Origin: Nitrospira sp.
Lineage (GTDB): Bacteria > Nitrospirota > Nitrospiria > Nitrospirales > Nitrospiraceae
Length of the DNA: 64,000 nucleotides
Direction: 5' to 3'
Assembly: GCA_015709715.1 (NCBI GenBank)
Contig: CP054184.1
Coordinates: 3,457,001 to 3,521,000, forward strand
Shown: positions 25,942 to 35,432 of the stretch, piece by piece
Layout of the letters: the number at the start of each line of letters is the position of its first letter
Position numbering within the stretch: position 1 is the first letter of the stretch
Notes under the pieces: model-generated
The model's database searches: none
What the model was told of the DNA's origin: nothing
What the model saw: the letters and a program-made list of their open reading frames with translations, nothing else
Translations under genes and position numbers: made by a program

Positions 25942-27015
25942 ATGAGGATTGCCCAGGTTTCCCCGCTGTGGGAGAGCGTGCCCCCGAAGTTGTACGGAGG
26001 AACGGAGCGGATTGTCTCGTACTTGACTGAGGAATTGGTGCGGCAAGGTCATGACGTGACCCTGTTTGCCAGCGGCGATTCGGTTACGCAAGCCAAACTG
26101 GAATCTCCCTGTCAGCAGGCGCTGCGGTTGAACACGGGCATCTTTAATCGTGAAGCGCCGCTCATCCAAATGATGGAGCAGGTGTTCAGCGTCGCGGATC
26201 AGTTCGATGTCATCCACTCGCATCTGGACTTCCTGGCATTCTCGCTCTCGCGCCGTTGCCGGGTTCCGGTCGTCACGACCCTGCATGGACGGCTGGATTT
26301 GCCGGAATTGGTCCCGGTCTTCCGCGACTTTGCTGAATTGCCGCTCGTCTCGATCTCCAACTCCCAGCGCAAGCCGCTTCCCTGGTGCAACTGGCAGGGC
26401 ACCGTGTACCATGGGTTGCCGCAAGATCTCTATACCTTCCATCCGGAGCCTGGCAAATACCTGGCATTCCTCGGGCGGGTGTCTCCGGAAAAGTGCCCCG
26501 ATCAAGCCATCGAACTGGCGAAACGGGTGGGAATCCCGTTGAAGATGGCCGCAAAGGTGGACCCTGCGGATCGGGCCTATTTCGAGCGGGCTGTCGAACC
26601 ATTGCTCGACCATCCGTTGATCGACTTCGTGGGCGAGATTACCGACGCGCAGAAGAGCGATTTCGTCGGGAATGCGATCGGGTTGGTGTGCCCCTACGAT
26701 TGGCCGGAGCCGTTTGGTCTCGTGTTGATCGAGAGCCTCGCCTGTGGTACACCGGTCCTCGCTTACCGACGAGGCTCCATCCCGGAAATTATCGATCACG
26801 GCGTGACGGGCTTGATCAGTGACAATCTCGATGAGATGGTCAGCCAGGTGGAGAAGCTTGGCGCGATTGATCGTCGCCGCTGCCGGCAGGTCTTCGATGA
26901 GCGGTTTACCGCGCAGCGCATGACGAGCGACTACCTCAAAATCTACCAACAGCTGGTTGCCGACGCGGCCGCATTCCCGGGGCAGACGGGCCAGCAACAC
27001 GCGTCGAACCTCTAA
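25942..27015 (+). CDS. Glycosyltransferase family 4
   Basis: A 357-residue GT-B fold retaining glycosyltransferase. The acceptor-side N-terminus has YGGTERIVSYLTEELVRQGH and the donor-side C-terminus the GT4 signature EPFGLVLIESLACGTPVLAY with EIIDHGVTGLI after it; FLGRVSPEKCPDQAIELAKR lies between. Cytosolic, using an activated sugar donor. AAAGGAGATTGACCGA precedes the ATG. It is 36 bases upstream of an MFS gene and about 4 kb upstream of an amylo-1,6-glucosidase, an association often seen in glycan or compatible-solute loci; the product is unknown. Confidence 0.92.
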   Translation: MRIAQVSPLWESVPPKLYGGTERIVSYLTEELVRQGHDVTLFASGDSVTQAKLESPCQQALRLNTGIFNREAPLIQMMEQVFSVADQFDVIHSHLDFLAFSLSRRCRVPVVTTLHGRLDLPELVPVFRDFAELPLVSISNSQRKPLPWCNWQGTVYHGLPQDLYTFHPEPGKYLAFLGRVSPEKCPDQAIELAKRVGIPLKMAAKVDPADRAYFERAVEPLLDHPLIDFVGEITDAQKSDFVGNAIGLVCPYDWPEPFGLVLIESLACGTPVLAYRRGSIPEIIDHGVTGLISDNLDEMVSQVEKLGAIDRRRCRQVFDERFTAQRMTSDYLKIYQQLVADAAAFPGQTGQQHASNL

Positions 27016-27050
27016 CCTACGGCGATACAGACCTCGCGGAAGGATACAGC

Positions 27051-28334
27051 ATGGCAGAAACGTCTCAGCCCACCTCAGAGTCCACTGTCTCCGGCTGGCG
27101 ATTGCTGGGTACCAAAGACTTCGGCTGCCTGTGGGCAGGCCAAGTCATTTCCCAGATCGGCGACGGATTGAACAAGGTTGCGCTCCTCTGGTTCGTCTAC
27201 GAGCTGACCGGGTCGGCGCTTAAGATGACCGCCATCGGGTTGCTGCAAACCATCCCACCGTTGGTGTTCGGCCCCCTGATCGGGGTGTACCTGGATTGTC
27301 TCCCGAAGAAAACGGTGATGATCGTGGTGGACATCTTACGCGCCTTGATGGTCCTGCTCATACCGTTGTTTTACACGCTGGACATGCTGACTCTTGAACG
27401 GTTGTATGTGCTGGTGTTTCTCATTTCGATCGTCTCGACGGTGTTCGGGCCGGCGCTGGCGTCCGCCGTTCCTTCCATTGTCCAACGCTCTCAGCTTACG
27501 ACGGCCAATGCGTTTCTCCAGAGCACCACGAACATCGGGGTGTTGCTGGGGCCTGCCATCAGCGGCTTGGGTATTGCGTTGATCGGCGCGCAAAACGTGC
27601 TCTATGTGGATGCGGCGACTTTCTTTGTGTCCGCGCTATGCTTGCTGCCCATCCATGTGCGGGATACCCGGAAGGTCAAGGGCATGGAAGCTCTCTCCAC
27701 GCCGGTTATTCAGGACATGATGGTGGGGTTCCGCTTCGTGTTCCTGCAGCATCGGGTGGTGTTTGCCTTGATGATCACTGCCGTGTTGTACAACCTAGCG
27801 ATCAGCGCATTCGTATTCTTGCTGCCGGTTGTGGCCAAGGAATTGTTGCAGGTTGGTCCCATGGAGCTGGGGTGGTTATGGTCGGCTTTGGGCGTTGGGA
27901 TGCTGGCCGCATCCCTCTGGCTGGCCAGGACTCCGCAGGGTACCTTCCAGGATCGCGTCGGAAAGATCGGCCGCTCGCTGGCGATCGGCGGGATGGCGGT
28001 CTGCGCGTTGGGATTGATTCAAACTCCGGTGCTGTTCAGCACGTTTCTCCTGATCATCGTCATCGGAGGAACGACATCGCTCTTCTATCCAGTGGTGTGG
28101 GCCATGCTTCAGGAGGTGACTCCGGAACACCTGCTGGGGCGCGTGTTCACCACCTTCAGCACCGGGGGCATGGCATCGGCCATGGTGGGTATGGCCGGAT
28201 TCGGCTGGGCGGCTGATGCCATTGGTCCTGCCGCAAGCTTGATCGGAATCGGCCTGCTTCTCTTACTCACGGCGATGGTCACGGTTCACGTCAGCCGGCG
28301 TGATCTGGTCACGAGCCCGGTCGTCGCTGCCTAG
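27051..28334 (+). CDS. MFS transporter, EntS-like
   Basis: A 427-residue major facilitator with 12 predicted helices, of the MFS_3 (enterobactin-exporter-like) branch. The N-terminus FGCLWAGQVISQIGDGLNKVAL and the loop VYLDCLPKKTVMIVVDILRA are typical, with FGPALASAVPSIVQRSQL in helices 4-5. Substrate unknown; members export siderophores, antibiotics or sugars. GCGGAAGG precedes the ATG. Closely related to the MFS at 29621, suggesting a local duplication separated by the BON gene. A good terminator follows at 28347. Confidence 0.9.
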   Translation: MAETSQPTSESTVSGWRLLGTKDFGCLWAGQVISQIGDGLNKVALLWFVYELTGSALKMTAIGLLQTIPPLVFGPLIGVYLDCLPKKTVMIVVDILRALMVLLIPLFYTLDMLTLERLYVLVFLISIVSTVFGPALASAVPSIVQRSQLTTANAFLQSTTNIGVLLGPAISGLGIALIGAQNVLYVDAATFFVSALCLLPIHVRDTRKVKGMEALSTPVIQDMMVGFRFVFLQHRVVFALMITAVLYNLAISAFVFLLPVVAKELLQVGPMELGWLWSALGVGMLAASLWLARTPQGTFQDRVGKIGRSLAIGGMAVCALGLIQTPVLFSTFLLIIVIGGTTSLFYPVVWAMLQEVTPEHLLGRVFTTFSTGGMASAMVGMAGFGWAADAIGPAASLIGIGLLLLLTAMVTVHVSRRDLVTSPVVAA

Positions 28335-28346
28335 ACCTCCTCTCTT

Positions 28347-28385
28347 GTGCGGGTGGGAGGCACTTCCCCCCGCACGAATCTTTTC
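28347..28385 (+). terminator. Intrinsic terminator after the first MFS gene
   Basis: Stem GTGCGGG (28347-28353) / CCCGCAC (28369-28375), extended inward by GGGA/TCCC, then AATCTTTTCTC. Lies 12 bases after the stop. Confidence 0.68.
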
Positions 28386-28551
28386 TCATCACCCCTCGGT
28401 CCGCTTCGGCAGGAGTTGCTTTCTGTTCCTGTGTCGCGTATTCATTTTGTTCGGCAGCAGCGGACTTCGTTGATCGGAGCGGAGACCGAGGCCTGCTGGT
28501 GGGCTCCGGCTGCCGCCGACCATTCACAGCACTGGTGAGGACGTAAAAATC

Positions 28552-29565
28552 ATGCGCATGACGCACATCGGATGTCTGACGGGTGTTCTCGCACTCGTTG
28601 GAGTGTGGGGAGTCTGGGTGGAACCTGCGGTGGTCCTGGCCGAATCGGGTGGGGAAAGCAAGGCTGATGCTCCGCCGCGACCCAAAGATCCTGACGTGAA
28701 GGCGAAGGAGTCGGAGCCCAAACTTAAAGAACAGGAGTCCAGGCCAAAGGAATCAGACACGAAGCCCGTTGAGCAGAAGCAGAAGGAACCGGAGGTGAAG
28801 GCGAAGGAGTCCGAACCGAAGGCGAAGGACGGTGAGGGGAAAGCCAAAGAGCCGGATGCCAAGCCCAAGGAGGCGGACGCAAAACCGAAGGAAGGACCTA
28901 AGCCGAAAGAGTCCGAGCATAAGGGGAAGGAATCGGAACAGAAACCGAAGGAGACGGAACTGAAGGCCAACAAGGAGGTGGAGCCGATTCCAGAGCGGCC
29001 CTGCCCGTCTCCCCAGCACGCGACGGAGGCCAAACTTTCTACGGAAGGGCCAGCACCGGCAGGGGAGGGGACGGGCGACCGTGCCAAATCGCCTGAACCG
29101 GAAGCGAAAAAACCAATGCGGTCCTCGATGGTCACAGCCAAGCTCGCGCTCATGGCCGACCCGCGGCTCTTTCCCTACGACATCGAGGTGGACATGAAGG
29201 ACAAGGATCTCGTCCTCCTCGGCAAGGTGGCGCAAGAGTCGGACAAACGGGTTGCCACCGACATCGTGCGCTGTCTCGAAGGAGTTCATGCAGTAGAGAA
29301 CCGGCTGAAAGTCGAAACCGACGCGACCCATGGGCTCATGGCAGAACGGGATAAGGTGCTGACCCAGTTGGTGAAGGAACGGTTTGAGAAGAGCAAAACC
29401 TTGCAATCAGTGAAATTCGATGTAAAAACCGAGGACGGTGTCGTGACCTTGAGTGGAACCACCCGATTTCAGATTATCGTGCTTGAGGCGGCGCAGGCCG
29501 CTCGCCAAGTGCCGGGAGTCCGCGCAGTGAATACCGAAGGGGTTCGCCTCGTGGCCGGAGAATAA
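28552..29565 (+). CDS. Exported BON-domain protein with long Lys/Glu-rich linker
   Basis: A 337-residue protein in three parts: a signal peptide (about 1-30, ending VVLAES); a highly charged region (about 35-145) made of irregular units of the type K-x-K-E-(S/P/A)-(E/D), such as VKAKESEPKLKEQESRPKES; and two BON domains (about 200-260 and 270-335) with DLVLLGKVAQESDKRVATDI and DGVVTLSGTTRFQIIVLEAA. BON domains bind phospholipid or periplasmic partners in OsmY-like proteins. The charged part is probably an extended spacer reaching across the periplasm or cell wall. It lies between two related MFS genes. TGAGGACG precedes the ATG. Confidence 0.85.
   Translation: MRMTHIGCLTGVLALVGVWGVWVEPAVVLAESGGESKADAPPRPKDPDVKAKESEPKLKEQESRPKESDTKPVEQKQKEPEVKAKESEPKAKDGEGKAKEPDAKPKEADAKPKEGPKPKESEHKGKESEQKPKETELKANKEVEPIPERPCPSPQHATEAKLSTEGPAPAGEGTGDRAKSPEPEAKKPMRSSMVTAKLALMADPRLFPYDIEVDMKDKDLVLLGKVAQESDKRVATDIVRCLEGVHAVENRLKVETDATHGLMAERDKVLTQLVKERFEKSKTLQSVKFDVKTEDGVVTLSGTTRFQIIVLEAAQAARQVPGVRAVNTEGVRLVAGE
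28680..28980 (+). repeat. Degenerate Lys/Glu codon repeats inside the BON gene
   Basis: Short imperfect direct repeats; for example GTGAAGGCGAAGGAGTC occurs near 28696 and again near 28796. They encode the charged linker and are a likely site of length variation. Confidence 0.65.
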
Positions 29566-29620
29566 AATCGACGCATGATCCCTCCATTTCTGAGAACCCG
29601 GTCGGCGGCCTGTTGACGTG

Positions 29621-30964
29621 ATGGAGCCACGGCACGTGAGCGGAGAGACGGTCGTACGCCCCAACGTGAAGTGGTCGCCGCACCTGTTGACGCGCGACTT
29701 TACGCTCGTCTGGTGGGGCCAGATGGTCTCGCAGATCGGCGACGGCGTCTCCAAGCTGGCGCTGTTGTGGTTCGTGTACGCCATCACCGGCTCCCCCCTC
29801 AAGACCACCATGATCGGGCTGCTGCAGACGTTGCCGCCTATTCTCTTCGGGCCCTTTATCGGCGTCATCGTCGATCGTGTGCCGAAGAAACTTCTCCTGA
29901 TCAGCAGCGATCTGATTCGGGCCCTGGTGCTGGGGGTACTGCCCTGCCTGCTCCCGGTGGAATCATTCAGTATCGAACGCCTGTATGTCATGGTGTTCGT
30001 CCATGCGGTCGCATCCGCGGTTTTCGGTCCGGCGTTGACGGCGGCGATTCCCTCGTTGGTTTCTCGTCACGAGTTCACCGCAGCGAATGCGCTCCTTCAG
30101 ACGACGACGAGTATCGGCATCATCGTCGGACCGGCGTTGAGCGGTGTCGGAATCGCGACGATGAGTTCGCAGGAGGTGCTTTGTGTGAATGCGGTGAGTT
30201 ACGTCATTTCGGCTGCCTGTTTTGCCTTTATCCGCTTTCCCCGCACGACCGCGCCCGCGTCCGGCGACGGTTCCTTGGCCGGCACGTTGGGCGACGTGTT
30301 GGAAGGCTTTCACTATGTGTTGCGGCGGCAGCGCATCATTTTGATGCTCATCGGCGCCGCCTCGATGTACACATTTTCCACGAGCGCCTTCAGTACGCTT
30401 TTCCCGGTGTTCGGCAAAAAGTTGCTCGATCTCGGCCCGATTGAGGTGGGTTATTTGTGGTCGGCCTTCGGGGTCGGGCTCTTGCTCGTCTCGTTGGGGT
30501 TGGTTTCCCTGTCAGCGTGGGAATTGCCCAGCCGTATACGGCTCATGTCGGTGGCAAGCCTCGTCAGCGGCTCGGCGTTGTTGGTCATGATTTGGACGTC
30601 GAATCGCCTGATGGCCGCCGTCCTCATGGTGGTGATCGGCATGGGGGCGGGAACGTTAACGCCGGTGGCCTGGGGGGTTCTGCAGGAGATTGCCCCGGCG
30701 GCGCTCCTCGGGCGCGTGCTGGCGATTTACAACCTGGGAGCCATGACGTCGGCCATCGCGGGCATGACGATCTTCGGGTGGACTACGCAGGAATTTGGGG
30801 AGCGTCCGAGTGTGTTTGGGATCGGCATCGGACTTCTGTTATCGGCGGTTGTCGCCGGCAGGGTCGTAATCTGGGTGCGAAGGAATTGGACAGAGGTGAA
30901 GCCTCAGCCGATCGCGGAGCCGGAAGCGGCCGTCGTGATGGCCACGCAACCGACCAGCCGTTGA
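29621..30964 (+). CDS. MFS transporter, EntS-like (second copy)
   Basis: A 447-residue, 12-helix major facilitator closely related to the one at 27051: FTLVWWGQMVSQIGDGVSKL, TMIGLLQTLPPILFGPFIGV and FGPALTAAIPSLVSRHEFTA match region by region. The C-terminus is longer and ends in a polar tail. A GTG one codon upstream (29618) is an alternative start and the ribosome-binding site is weak, so its translation may be coupled to the BON gene 55 bases upstream. Substrate unknown. Followed by a 9-bp hairpin at 30977. Confidence 0.9.
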   Translation: MEPRHVSGETVVRPNVKWSPHLLTRDFTLVWWGQMVSQIGDGVSKLALLWFVYAITGSPLKTTMIGLLQTLPPILFGPFIGVIVDRVPKKLLLISSDLIRALVLGVLPCLLPVESFSIERLYVMVFVHAVASAVFGPALTAAIPSLVSRHEFTAANALLQTTTSIGIIVGPALSGVGIATMSSQEVLCVNAVSYVISAACFAFIRFPRTTAPASGDGSLAGTLGDVLEGFHYVLRRQRIILMLIGAASMYTFSTSAFSTLFPVFGKKLLDLGPIEVGYLWSAFGVGLLLVSLGLVSLSAWELPSRIRLMSVASLVSGSALLVMIWTSNRLMAAVLMVVIGMGAGTLTPVAWGVLQEIAPAALLGRVLAIYNLGAMTSAIAGMTIFGWTTQEFGERPSVFGIGIGLLLSAVVAGRVVIWVRRNWTEVKPQPIAEPEAAVVMATQPTSR

Positions 30965-30976
30965 GTCGGGTGCGGC

Positions 30977-31000
30977 CGATCGCACGGATCGGTGCGATCG
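30977..31000 (+). terminator. Hairpin after the second MFS gene
   Basis: A perfect 9-bp stem CGATCGCAC / GTGCGATCG with loop GGATCG, 12 bases after the stop. No T-run follows, so it may pause transcription, end it with Rho, or act on the downstream leader. Confidence 0.45.
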
Positions 31001-31077
31001 TGCAGGAGTGAGCGCTAAATATAGGTAATAAACCGAGGAACCGAATCCTGAGAGTCCAACGACGGCAGGAGGGCTAC

Positions 31078-33243
31078 GTGGAAGACATCATCAGCGTCAA
31101 TGATCAGTTCTATATCCGAGCCAGCTCGTCGATGGCGGACAACCGGACACGTGTGCTCAAGCACGGTGAGACCTTCGGAGTCTTCGACCGATACGGCGAT
31201 ATTCAGCCCGTGGGCAGCGGAACCCAAGGGTTGTTTCACGAGGGGACTCGGTTCTTGTCGCGAGAGGAGGTGTTCCTCAACAACGGCCGACCGATGCTAT
31301 TGAGTTCGACGGTCAAGGAGGACAATGCCTTGCTGGCCGTCGATCTCACGAATCCCGACCTCTATGAGGAGGGGCGCATTGCCATTCCTCGCGGCAGTGT
31401 CCATGTGTTTCGTTCGCGGCTGCTCTGGAATGGCGTGGGATACGAACGGTTCCGGCTTTCGAACTATAGCCTGGCGCCGGTCAAGATGAACTTGTCGATT
31501 CGGTTTGAAGCGGACTTTGCGGACATCTTCGAGGTGCGAGGCAAGAAACGTGAAAAGAAAGGTGTCTTGTTGCCGAATCTCTTGCAGCGGGACCTGTTGG
31601 TGTTGAGTTATCAGGGACTCGACGACGTTGTCCGAGAGACGAGGATTCAGTTCTCTCCTGCGCCGCACGAGGTCACCGCATCACAAGCCACGTTTGTCGT
31701 AGAACTCGAGCCGAAGGATGAACAGGTGATCGCGGTGGCGGTGGCCTGCGATGTGGCTACCGACCGACATGCCTCGCTATCGTACGATGCGGCGATGGTG
31801 GAAGCGGGGATAGCGACCCAACAAGAGCAGACTCAAGGTTGTCTCATCTGCACATCGAATGCCCAATTCAACGAGTGGTGGAATCGGTCCCTGTTGGATT
31901 TGCGCATGATGATAACAGACACGGAGGAGGGGCCCTATCCCTACGCCGGCGTGCCCTGGTTTAGTACGCCTTTTGGGCGAGACGGCATCATTACAGCACT
32001 CGAGGCCTTGTGGATCAAGCCCGAACTGGGGCGAGGGGTCTTGGCCTACCTGGCCTCCACGCAGGCCAAGGACGTGAACCCGGCGCAGGATGCGGAACCG
32101 GGCAAGATCCTGCACGAGACGCGAAAAGGCGAAATGGCCGCGCTCGGCGAAATTCCCTTCGGGCTCTATTATGGCAGCGTCGATTCTACGCCGTTGTTCG
32201 TGATGTTGGCCGGTGCCTATTATGAACGGACCGGAGATTTGGCCTTCATCCGTTCGATATGGAATCAACTTGAGGCGGCGCTCACGTGGATGGATACGTT
32301 CGGTGATCTGGATCGTGATGGGTTCGTGGAGTACGTGCGGAAATCACCGACCGGGTTGGACAATCAGGGCTGGAAGGATTCCCATGACTCCATCTCGCAT
32401 GAGGATGGTTCCCTGGCTGAAGGGCCGATCGCGCTTTGTGAGGTGCAAGGATATGTTTACGATGCGAAGCTGCAAGCGTCGAAGCTGGCGGAGGCGCTGG
32501 GGTATAAAGACCGATCGAGTCAGCTTCGTCGCCAGGCGCGGTCGTTGAGAGAGCGGTTTGAAGAGGCATTTTGGTGCGAAGACCTCTCCACCTATGCCCT
32601 CGCGTTGGACGGACGGAAGCGGCCCTGCCGTGTCAGGGCGTCCAATGCCGGCCATTGCCTGTACACCGGAATTGCGAGCGAGGAACGGGCGAGGCGGTTA
32701 GCCGATACGCTCATGTCCCCGGAGGTGTTCAGTGGATGGGGCGTGCGAACACTGGCGGACTCGGAACGACGGTACAATCCCATGTCGTACCACAATGGAT
32801 CGGTCTGGCCGCACGACAATGCTATGATCGCAGCGGGTCTCTCGCGCTATGGGTTGAAGGCGGAGGTGGAAAAGGTCATGACCGGACTCTTCGAGGCAAG
32901 CCTCGTCGTCGATTTTCACCGTCTGCCCGAGTTGTTTTGCGGCTTTGTGCGGAGGCCAGGCCAGGGGCTCACGCGCTATCCTGTCGCGTGTAATCCTCAG
33001 GCGTGGGCTGCCGGTTCCGCCTTCATGGCATTGCAGGCCTGTCTGGGGCTGACCATTCTCGCGGCCGAGCGCAAAGTGATCTTCAGCCATTCGATCTTGC
33101 CTGAATTCATTGATGAAATGCAGATCAAGAATCTTAGGGTAGGCAGAGCGTCATTGGATTTGCTGTTGCGCCGACACGACCTGGATGTCGGAATCACGGT
33201 GATTCGACGGGAAGGCCACGTCGAGGTCGTGTCGGTCAAGTAG
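31078..33243 (+). CDS. Amylo-alpha-1,6-glucosidase (glycogen-debranching type)
   Basis: A 721-residue protein. The N-terminal beta domain (about 20-230, GDIQPVGSGTQGLFHEGTRF) is of the GDE N-terminal type, and the C-terminal (alpha/alpha)6 barrel has VPWFSTPFGRDGIITALEAL, DNQGWKDSHDSISHEDGSLA and YHNGSVWPHDNAMIAAGLSR, the conserved acidic motifs of GH-type debranching enzymes. The probable substrate is alpha-1,6-branched glucan or a related oligosaccharide. The start is GTG at 31078, fixed by AGGAGGGCTAC directly upstream. No signal peptide. Last gene of the GT4/MFS region. Confidence 0.92.
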   Translation: MEDIISVNDQFYIRASSSMADNRTRVLKHGETFGVFDRYGDIQPVGSGTQGLFHEGTRFLSREEVFLNNGRPMLLSSTVKEDNALLAVDLTNPDLYEEGRIAIPRGSVHVFRSRLLWNGVGYERFRLSNYSLAPVKMNLSIRFEADFADIFEVRGKKREKKGVLLPNLLQRDLLVLSYQGLDDVVRETRIQFSPAPHEVTASQATFVVELEPKDEQVIAVAVACDVATDRHASLSYDAAMVEAGIATQQEQTQGCLICTSNAQFNEWWNRSLLDLRMMITDTEEGPYPYAGVPWFSTPFGRDGIITALEALWIKPELGRGVLAYLASTQAKDVNPAQDAEPGKILHETRKGEMAALGEIPFGLYYGSVDSTPLFVMLAGAYYERTGDLAFIRSIWNQLEAALTWMDTFGDLDRDGFVEYVRKSPTGLDNQGWKDSHDSISHEDGSLAEGPIALCEVQGYVYDAKLQASKLAEALGYKDRSSQLRRQARSLRERFEEAFWCEDLSTYALALDGRKRPCRVRASNAGHCLYTGIASEERARRLADTLMSPEVFSGWGVRTLADSERRYNPMSYHNGSVWPHDNAMIAAGLSRYGLKAEVEKVMTGLFEASLVVDFHRLPELFCGFVRRPGQGLTRYPVACNPQAWAAGSAFMALQACLGLTILAAERKVIFSHSILPEFIDEMQIKNLRVGRASLDLLLRRHDLDVGITVIRREGHVEVVSVK

Positions 33244-33251
33244 GGATTGTC

Positions 33252-33279
33252 GACGGACGGCGAAGCGCCGGAGTCCGTC
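33252..33279. terminator. Shared hairpin between convergent genes
   Basis: GACGGACGGCG-AAG-CGCC with a short bulge and GTCCGTC, placed between the stops at 33243 and 33290. No T-run in either direction, so a weak or Rho-assisted bidirectional terminator. Confidence 0.4.
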
Positions 33280-33289
33280 TGCCTCGACG

Positions 33290-34819
33290 CTATGGCGTGT
33301 CGGCCAACTGCCAGGCCGTGGCCAAGACCATGCGGGCGACCGCGAGCAGAATGTCGGCATTGACCGTGTCGGCTGTGTCGGTCGGCTGATGGAAGTGTGG
33401 ATGGACTCCCCCGCTCACAATGGTGACCGTGGGAATTCCGGCTTCCTTGAAGGGGACGTGGTCGCCCCCGGGGAAAAATCCGAACACATCGACGCGATCG
33501 ACCGATCCTGCCAGCCGTCCCGCCTGTTGAACGATGTCCTTTTCCAGGCCTGTTACGCCGATCGTCAGTCGCCCATTGCCGGCCGCCGCATGGTCTACGT
33601 TGAGCATCGCGACCGTGGAACGGAGCGGCATGAGAGGGTGCGCGACATAGGCGGAGGAGCCGAGTAGGCCCTGCTCTTCGCCGCTAAAAGACGCGAAGAC
33701 GATTGAGCGCTTCCGCTTCGTGTGGCTGGACGCGAGCACGCGCGCGACTTCCAGTAACACGGCAGTCCCCGAGGCATTGTCGTCGGCTCCGGCAAACAGG
33801 AGCCCGCCTTGCCGGCCGAAATGATCGCGGTGAGCCCCGATCACGAGAGTTTCTTCATCTCCTGCTTGCCCCGACCCTGAAAGCACCGCCAGTACATTGT
33901 AGAGCATGCCGTCGCGCTGCTCGCTTTGCCATCGCATCGTGACGGTTACGGAGGTCCCTTCCGAGCGCGGTGCCAGCTGGTCTTGAATCTGTTGTTGTAG
34001 CCGCTGCAGTCGATCTTCTCCATCGGATCGTTCGTTGCGCAAGATGGTTGAGGCCAGAGCGGTGCTGATCCAGGCGCCGGGAATGGCCGGCCCTGGAGCG
34101 CTCAATCCGTAAAATGCGCTGGGCTTGCCGGTCACGCCGCGCCGCAGCTCGTACGGAGAGAGGATCGGGCCGACGGCAGTGAGGTATCCGACGGCACCAT
34201 GCTCCCGCGCGACGCGCTCCTTCTCGGCATGGGAAACGACTTTCTCGTATCGGTCGGGTTTGCCGCGGAGAAAGAGGACGATCTTGTTCCGCACATCCAA
34301 TTCCGCATACTCGTCTAATCCGCCAGCTGGGTCGGCAATGCCATATCCGACGAAGACAACCTTGGCGGTCACGTCGGCGGATGGTGAATCGAGGATGGGC
34401 AGATAGTCCGTTCCGATGGAGGCCGAAGAATCATGCGTTCCCCGAGAGAACCGAAGCAACGGGTCCTGTCCGATACTCGTGGTCGTAACCGGTGCGGCTT
34501 GGAGTTCGATTTGTCCCGGCGGCGATAGGAGGCTCTCCAACCGTTGCCTGACAAAGTCGGCAGAGGCGTGATCGCCGACCGTGCCGGTCTGGCGGCCGTT
34601 GAATGCGGGGCTACTCAGGGTACGGACATCGGCACGCATGCGGTCGGCGGAAATCGCTTCCAGTGCTTGGGCCAGGGTGCTTGGTAGAGTGAGGGGCTCT
34701 TCTCCGAAACAGGTGGTGGTCAGCAGGCACCAGGCAAAGGCGAGGATGAGAGGCCGAGAGGGGCCGACTCGGTGGAAGGTTGAGAGTCGGCGGGGGGGAC
34801 GGCGAGTGGTGAACAGCAT
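33290..34819 (-). CDS. Exported M28-family metallopeptidase
   Basis: A 509-residue zinc aminopeptidase-like protein. A signal peptide (about 1-39, ending TTTCFGEE) is followed by an N-terminal segment, a PA-type insert (about 140-270) and the M28 catalytic domain with GAHRDHFG, ADDNASGTAVLLEVARVL and FASFSGEEQGLLGS, which supply the zinc ligands and the general base Glu. Periplasmic or extracellular. Function probably peptide trimming; the substrate is unknown. Converges with the debranching gene and follows the DUF5069 gene by 15 bases, likely in one transcript. Confidence 0.9.
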   Translation of the reverse strand: MLFTTRRPPRRLSTFHRVGPSRPLILAFAWCLLTTTCFGEEPLTLPSTLAQALEAISADRMRADVRTLSSPAFNGRQTGTVGDHASADFVRQRLESLLSPPGQIELQAAPVTTTSIGQDPLLRFSRGTHDSSASIGTDYLPILDSPSADVTAKVVFVGYGIADPAGGLDEYAELDVRNKIVLFLRGKPDRYEKVVSHAEKERVAREHGAVGYLTAVGPILSPYELRRGVTGKPSAFYGLSAPGPAIPGAWISTALASTILRNERSDGEDRLQRLQQQIQDQLAPRSEGTSVTVTMRWQSEQRDGMLYNVLAVLSGSGQAGDEETLVIGAHRDHFGRQGGLLFAGADDNASGTAVLLEVARVLASSHTKRKRSIVFASFSGEEQGLLGSSAYVAHPLMPLRSTVAMLNVDHAAAGNGRLTIGVTGLEKDIVQQAGRLAGSVDRVDVFGFFPGGDHVPFKEAGIPTVTIVSGGVHPHFHQPTDTADTVNADILLAVARMVLATAWQLADTP

Positions 34820-34834
34820 GGTCGATGCCGATAG

Positions 34835-35272
34835 TCAGATGGTGGTTGCAGAAGCCTTACGACTCGACCAGCGTTGGTACCAACGCCAGAGCGGAGCTTG
34901 CAGAAATCGGGGGAGCGGATAGCCGATACCGCTGATATACCCATCATCCCGATCCAAGAGGGCGAAGGCCAGACGATAGTTACGACGGAACAACTCAGTG
35001 CGGTGGTCAATCTCTTCATCGGTCATGGGAATCAGTGCTCGGACTGCTCGACCGAGGGATTCTTCCGACGAGTTCTCCCTCACGAGTCGTTCGATGAGCG
35101 CAGGCGTAAGGTGAAAAGAGCGCATAAATGACCGATCCAAAGCGGAAGGATAGGCATAAGCTCCGAGGGTGCCGGCTTGAAAGGCCCGCACTTTGTCGAT
35201 CAGTCGAGGCAACCAAATGAGTCCGCCGAGAGACTCGCTCCATCGTCGAGGTGGTCGTTGACGAAGATCCAT
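34835..35272 (-). CDS. DUF5069 family protein
   Basis: A 145-residue soluble protein with the DUF5069 pattern: PRRWSESLGGLIWLPRLIDK, VRAFQAGTLGAYAYPSALDR, then LTPALIERLVRENSSEE and a W-rich C-terminus. Function is not established. The ATG at 35272 is chosen because similarity starts there; an in-frame extension to 35434 has no support. The ribosome-binding site is weak. Upstream of the M28 gene. Confidence 0.78.
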   Translation of the reverse strand: MDLRQRPPRRWSESLGGLIWLPRLIDKVRAFQAGTLGAYAYPSALDRSFMRSFHLTPALIERLVRENSSEESLGRAVRALIPMTDEEIDHRTELFRRNYRLAFALLDRDDGYISGIGYPLPRFLQAPLWRWYQRWSSRKASATTI

Positions 35273-35432
35273 GCTGATTTGCTCGTTGGAATAGGCACGA
35301 GGGTGCAAGGGAGCCGCCCGCACTATAGCATAAGAAAACGGTCCCATTGCAGAGTGGCAAAGGCTCAAGGTACTATCGGCATGTTCCCGGCACGCATGCG
35401 GGTGGTGCTGCAAGTTAGGCGAGGAAGGAATC

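Noticed and set aside
28680-28980. CRISPR-like or satellite repeat
   Set aside because: The repeats are imperfect, in frame and encode a charged linker; there are no spacers.
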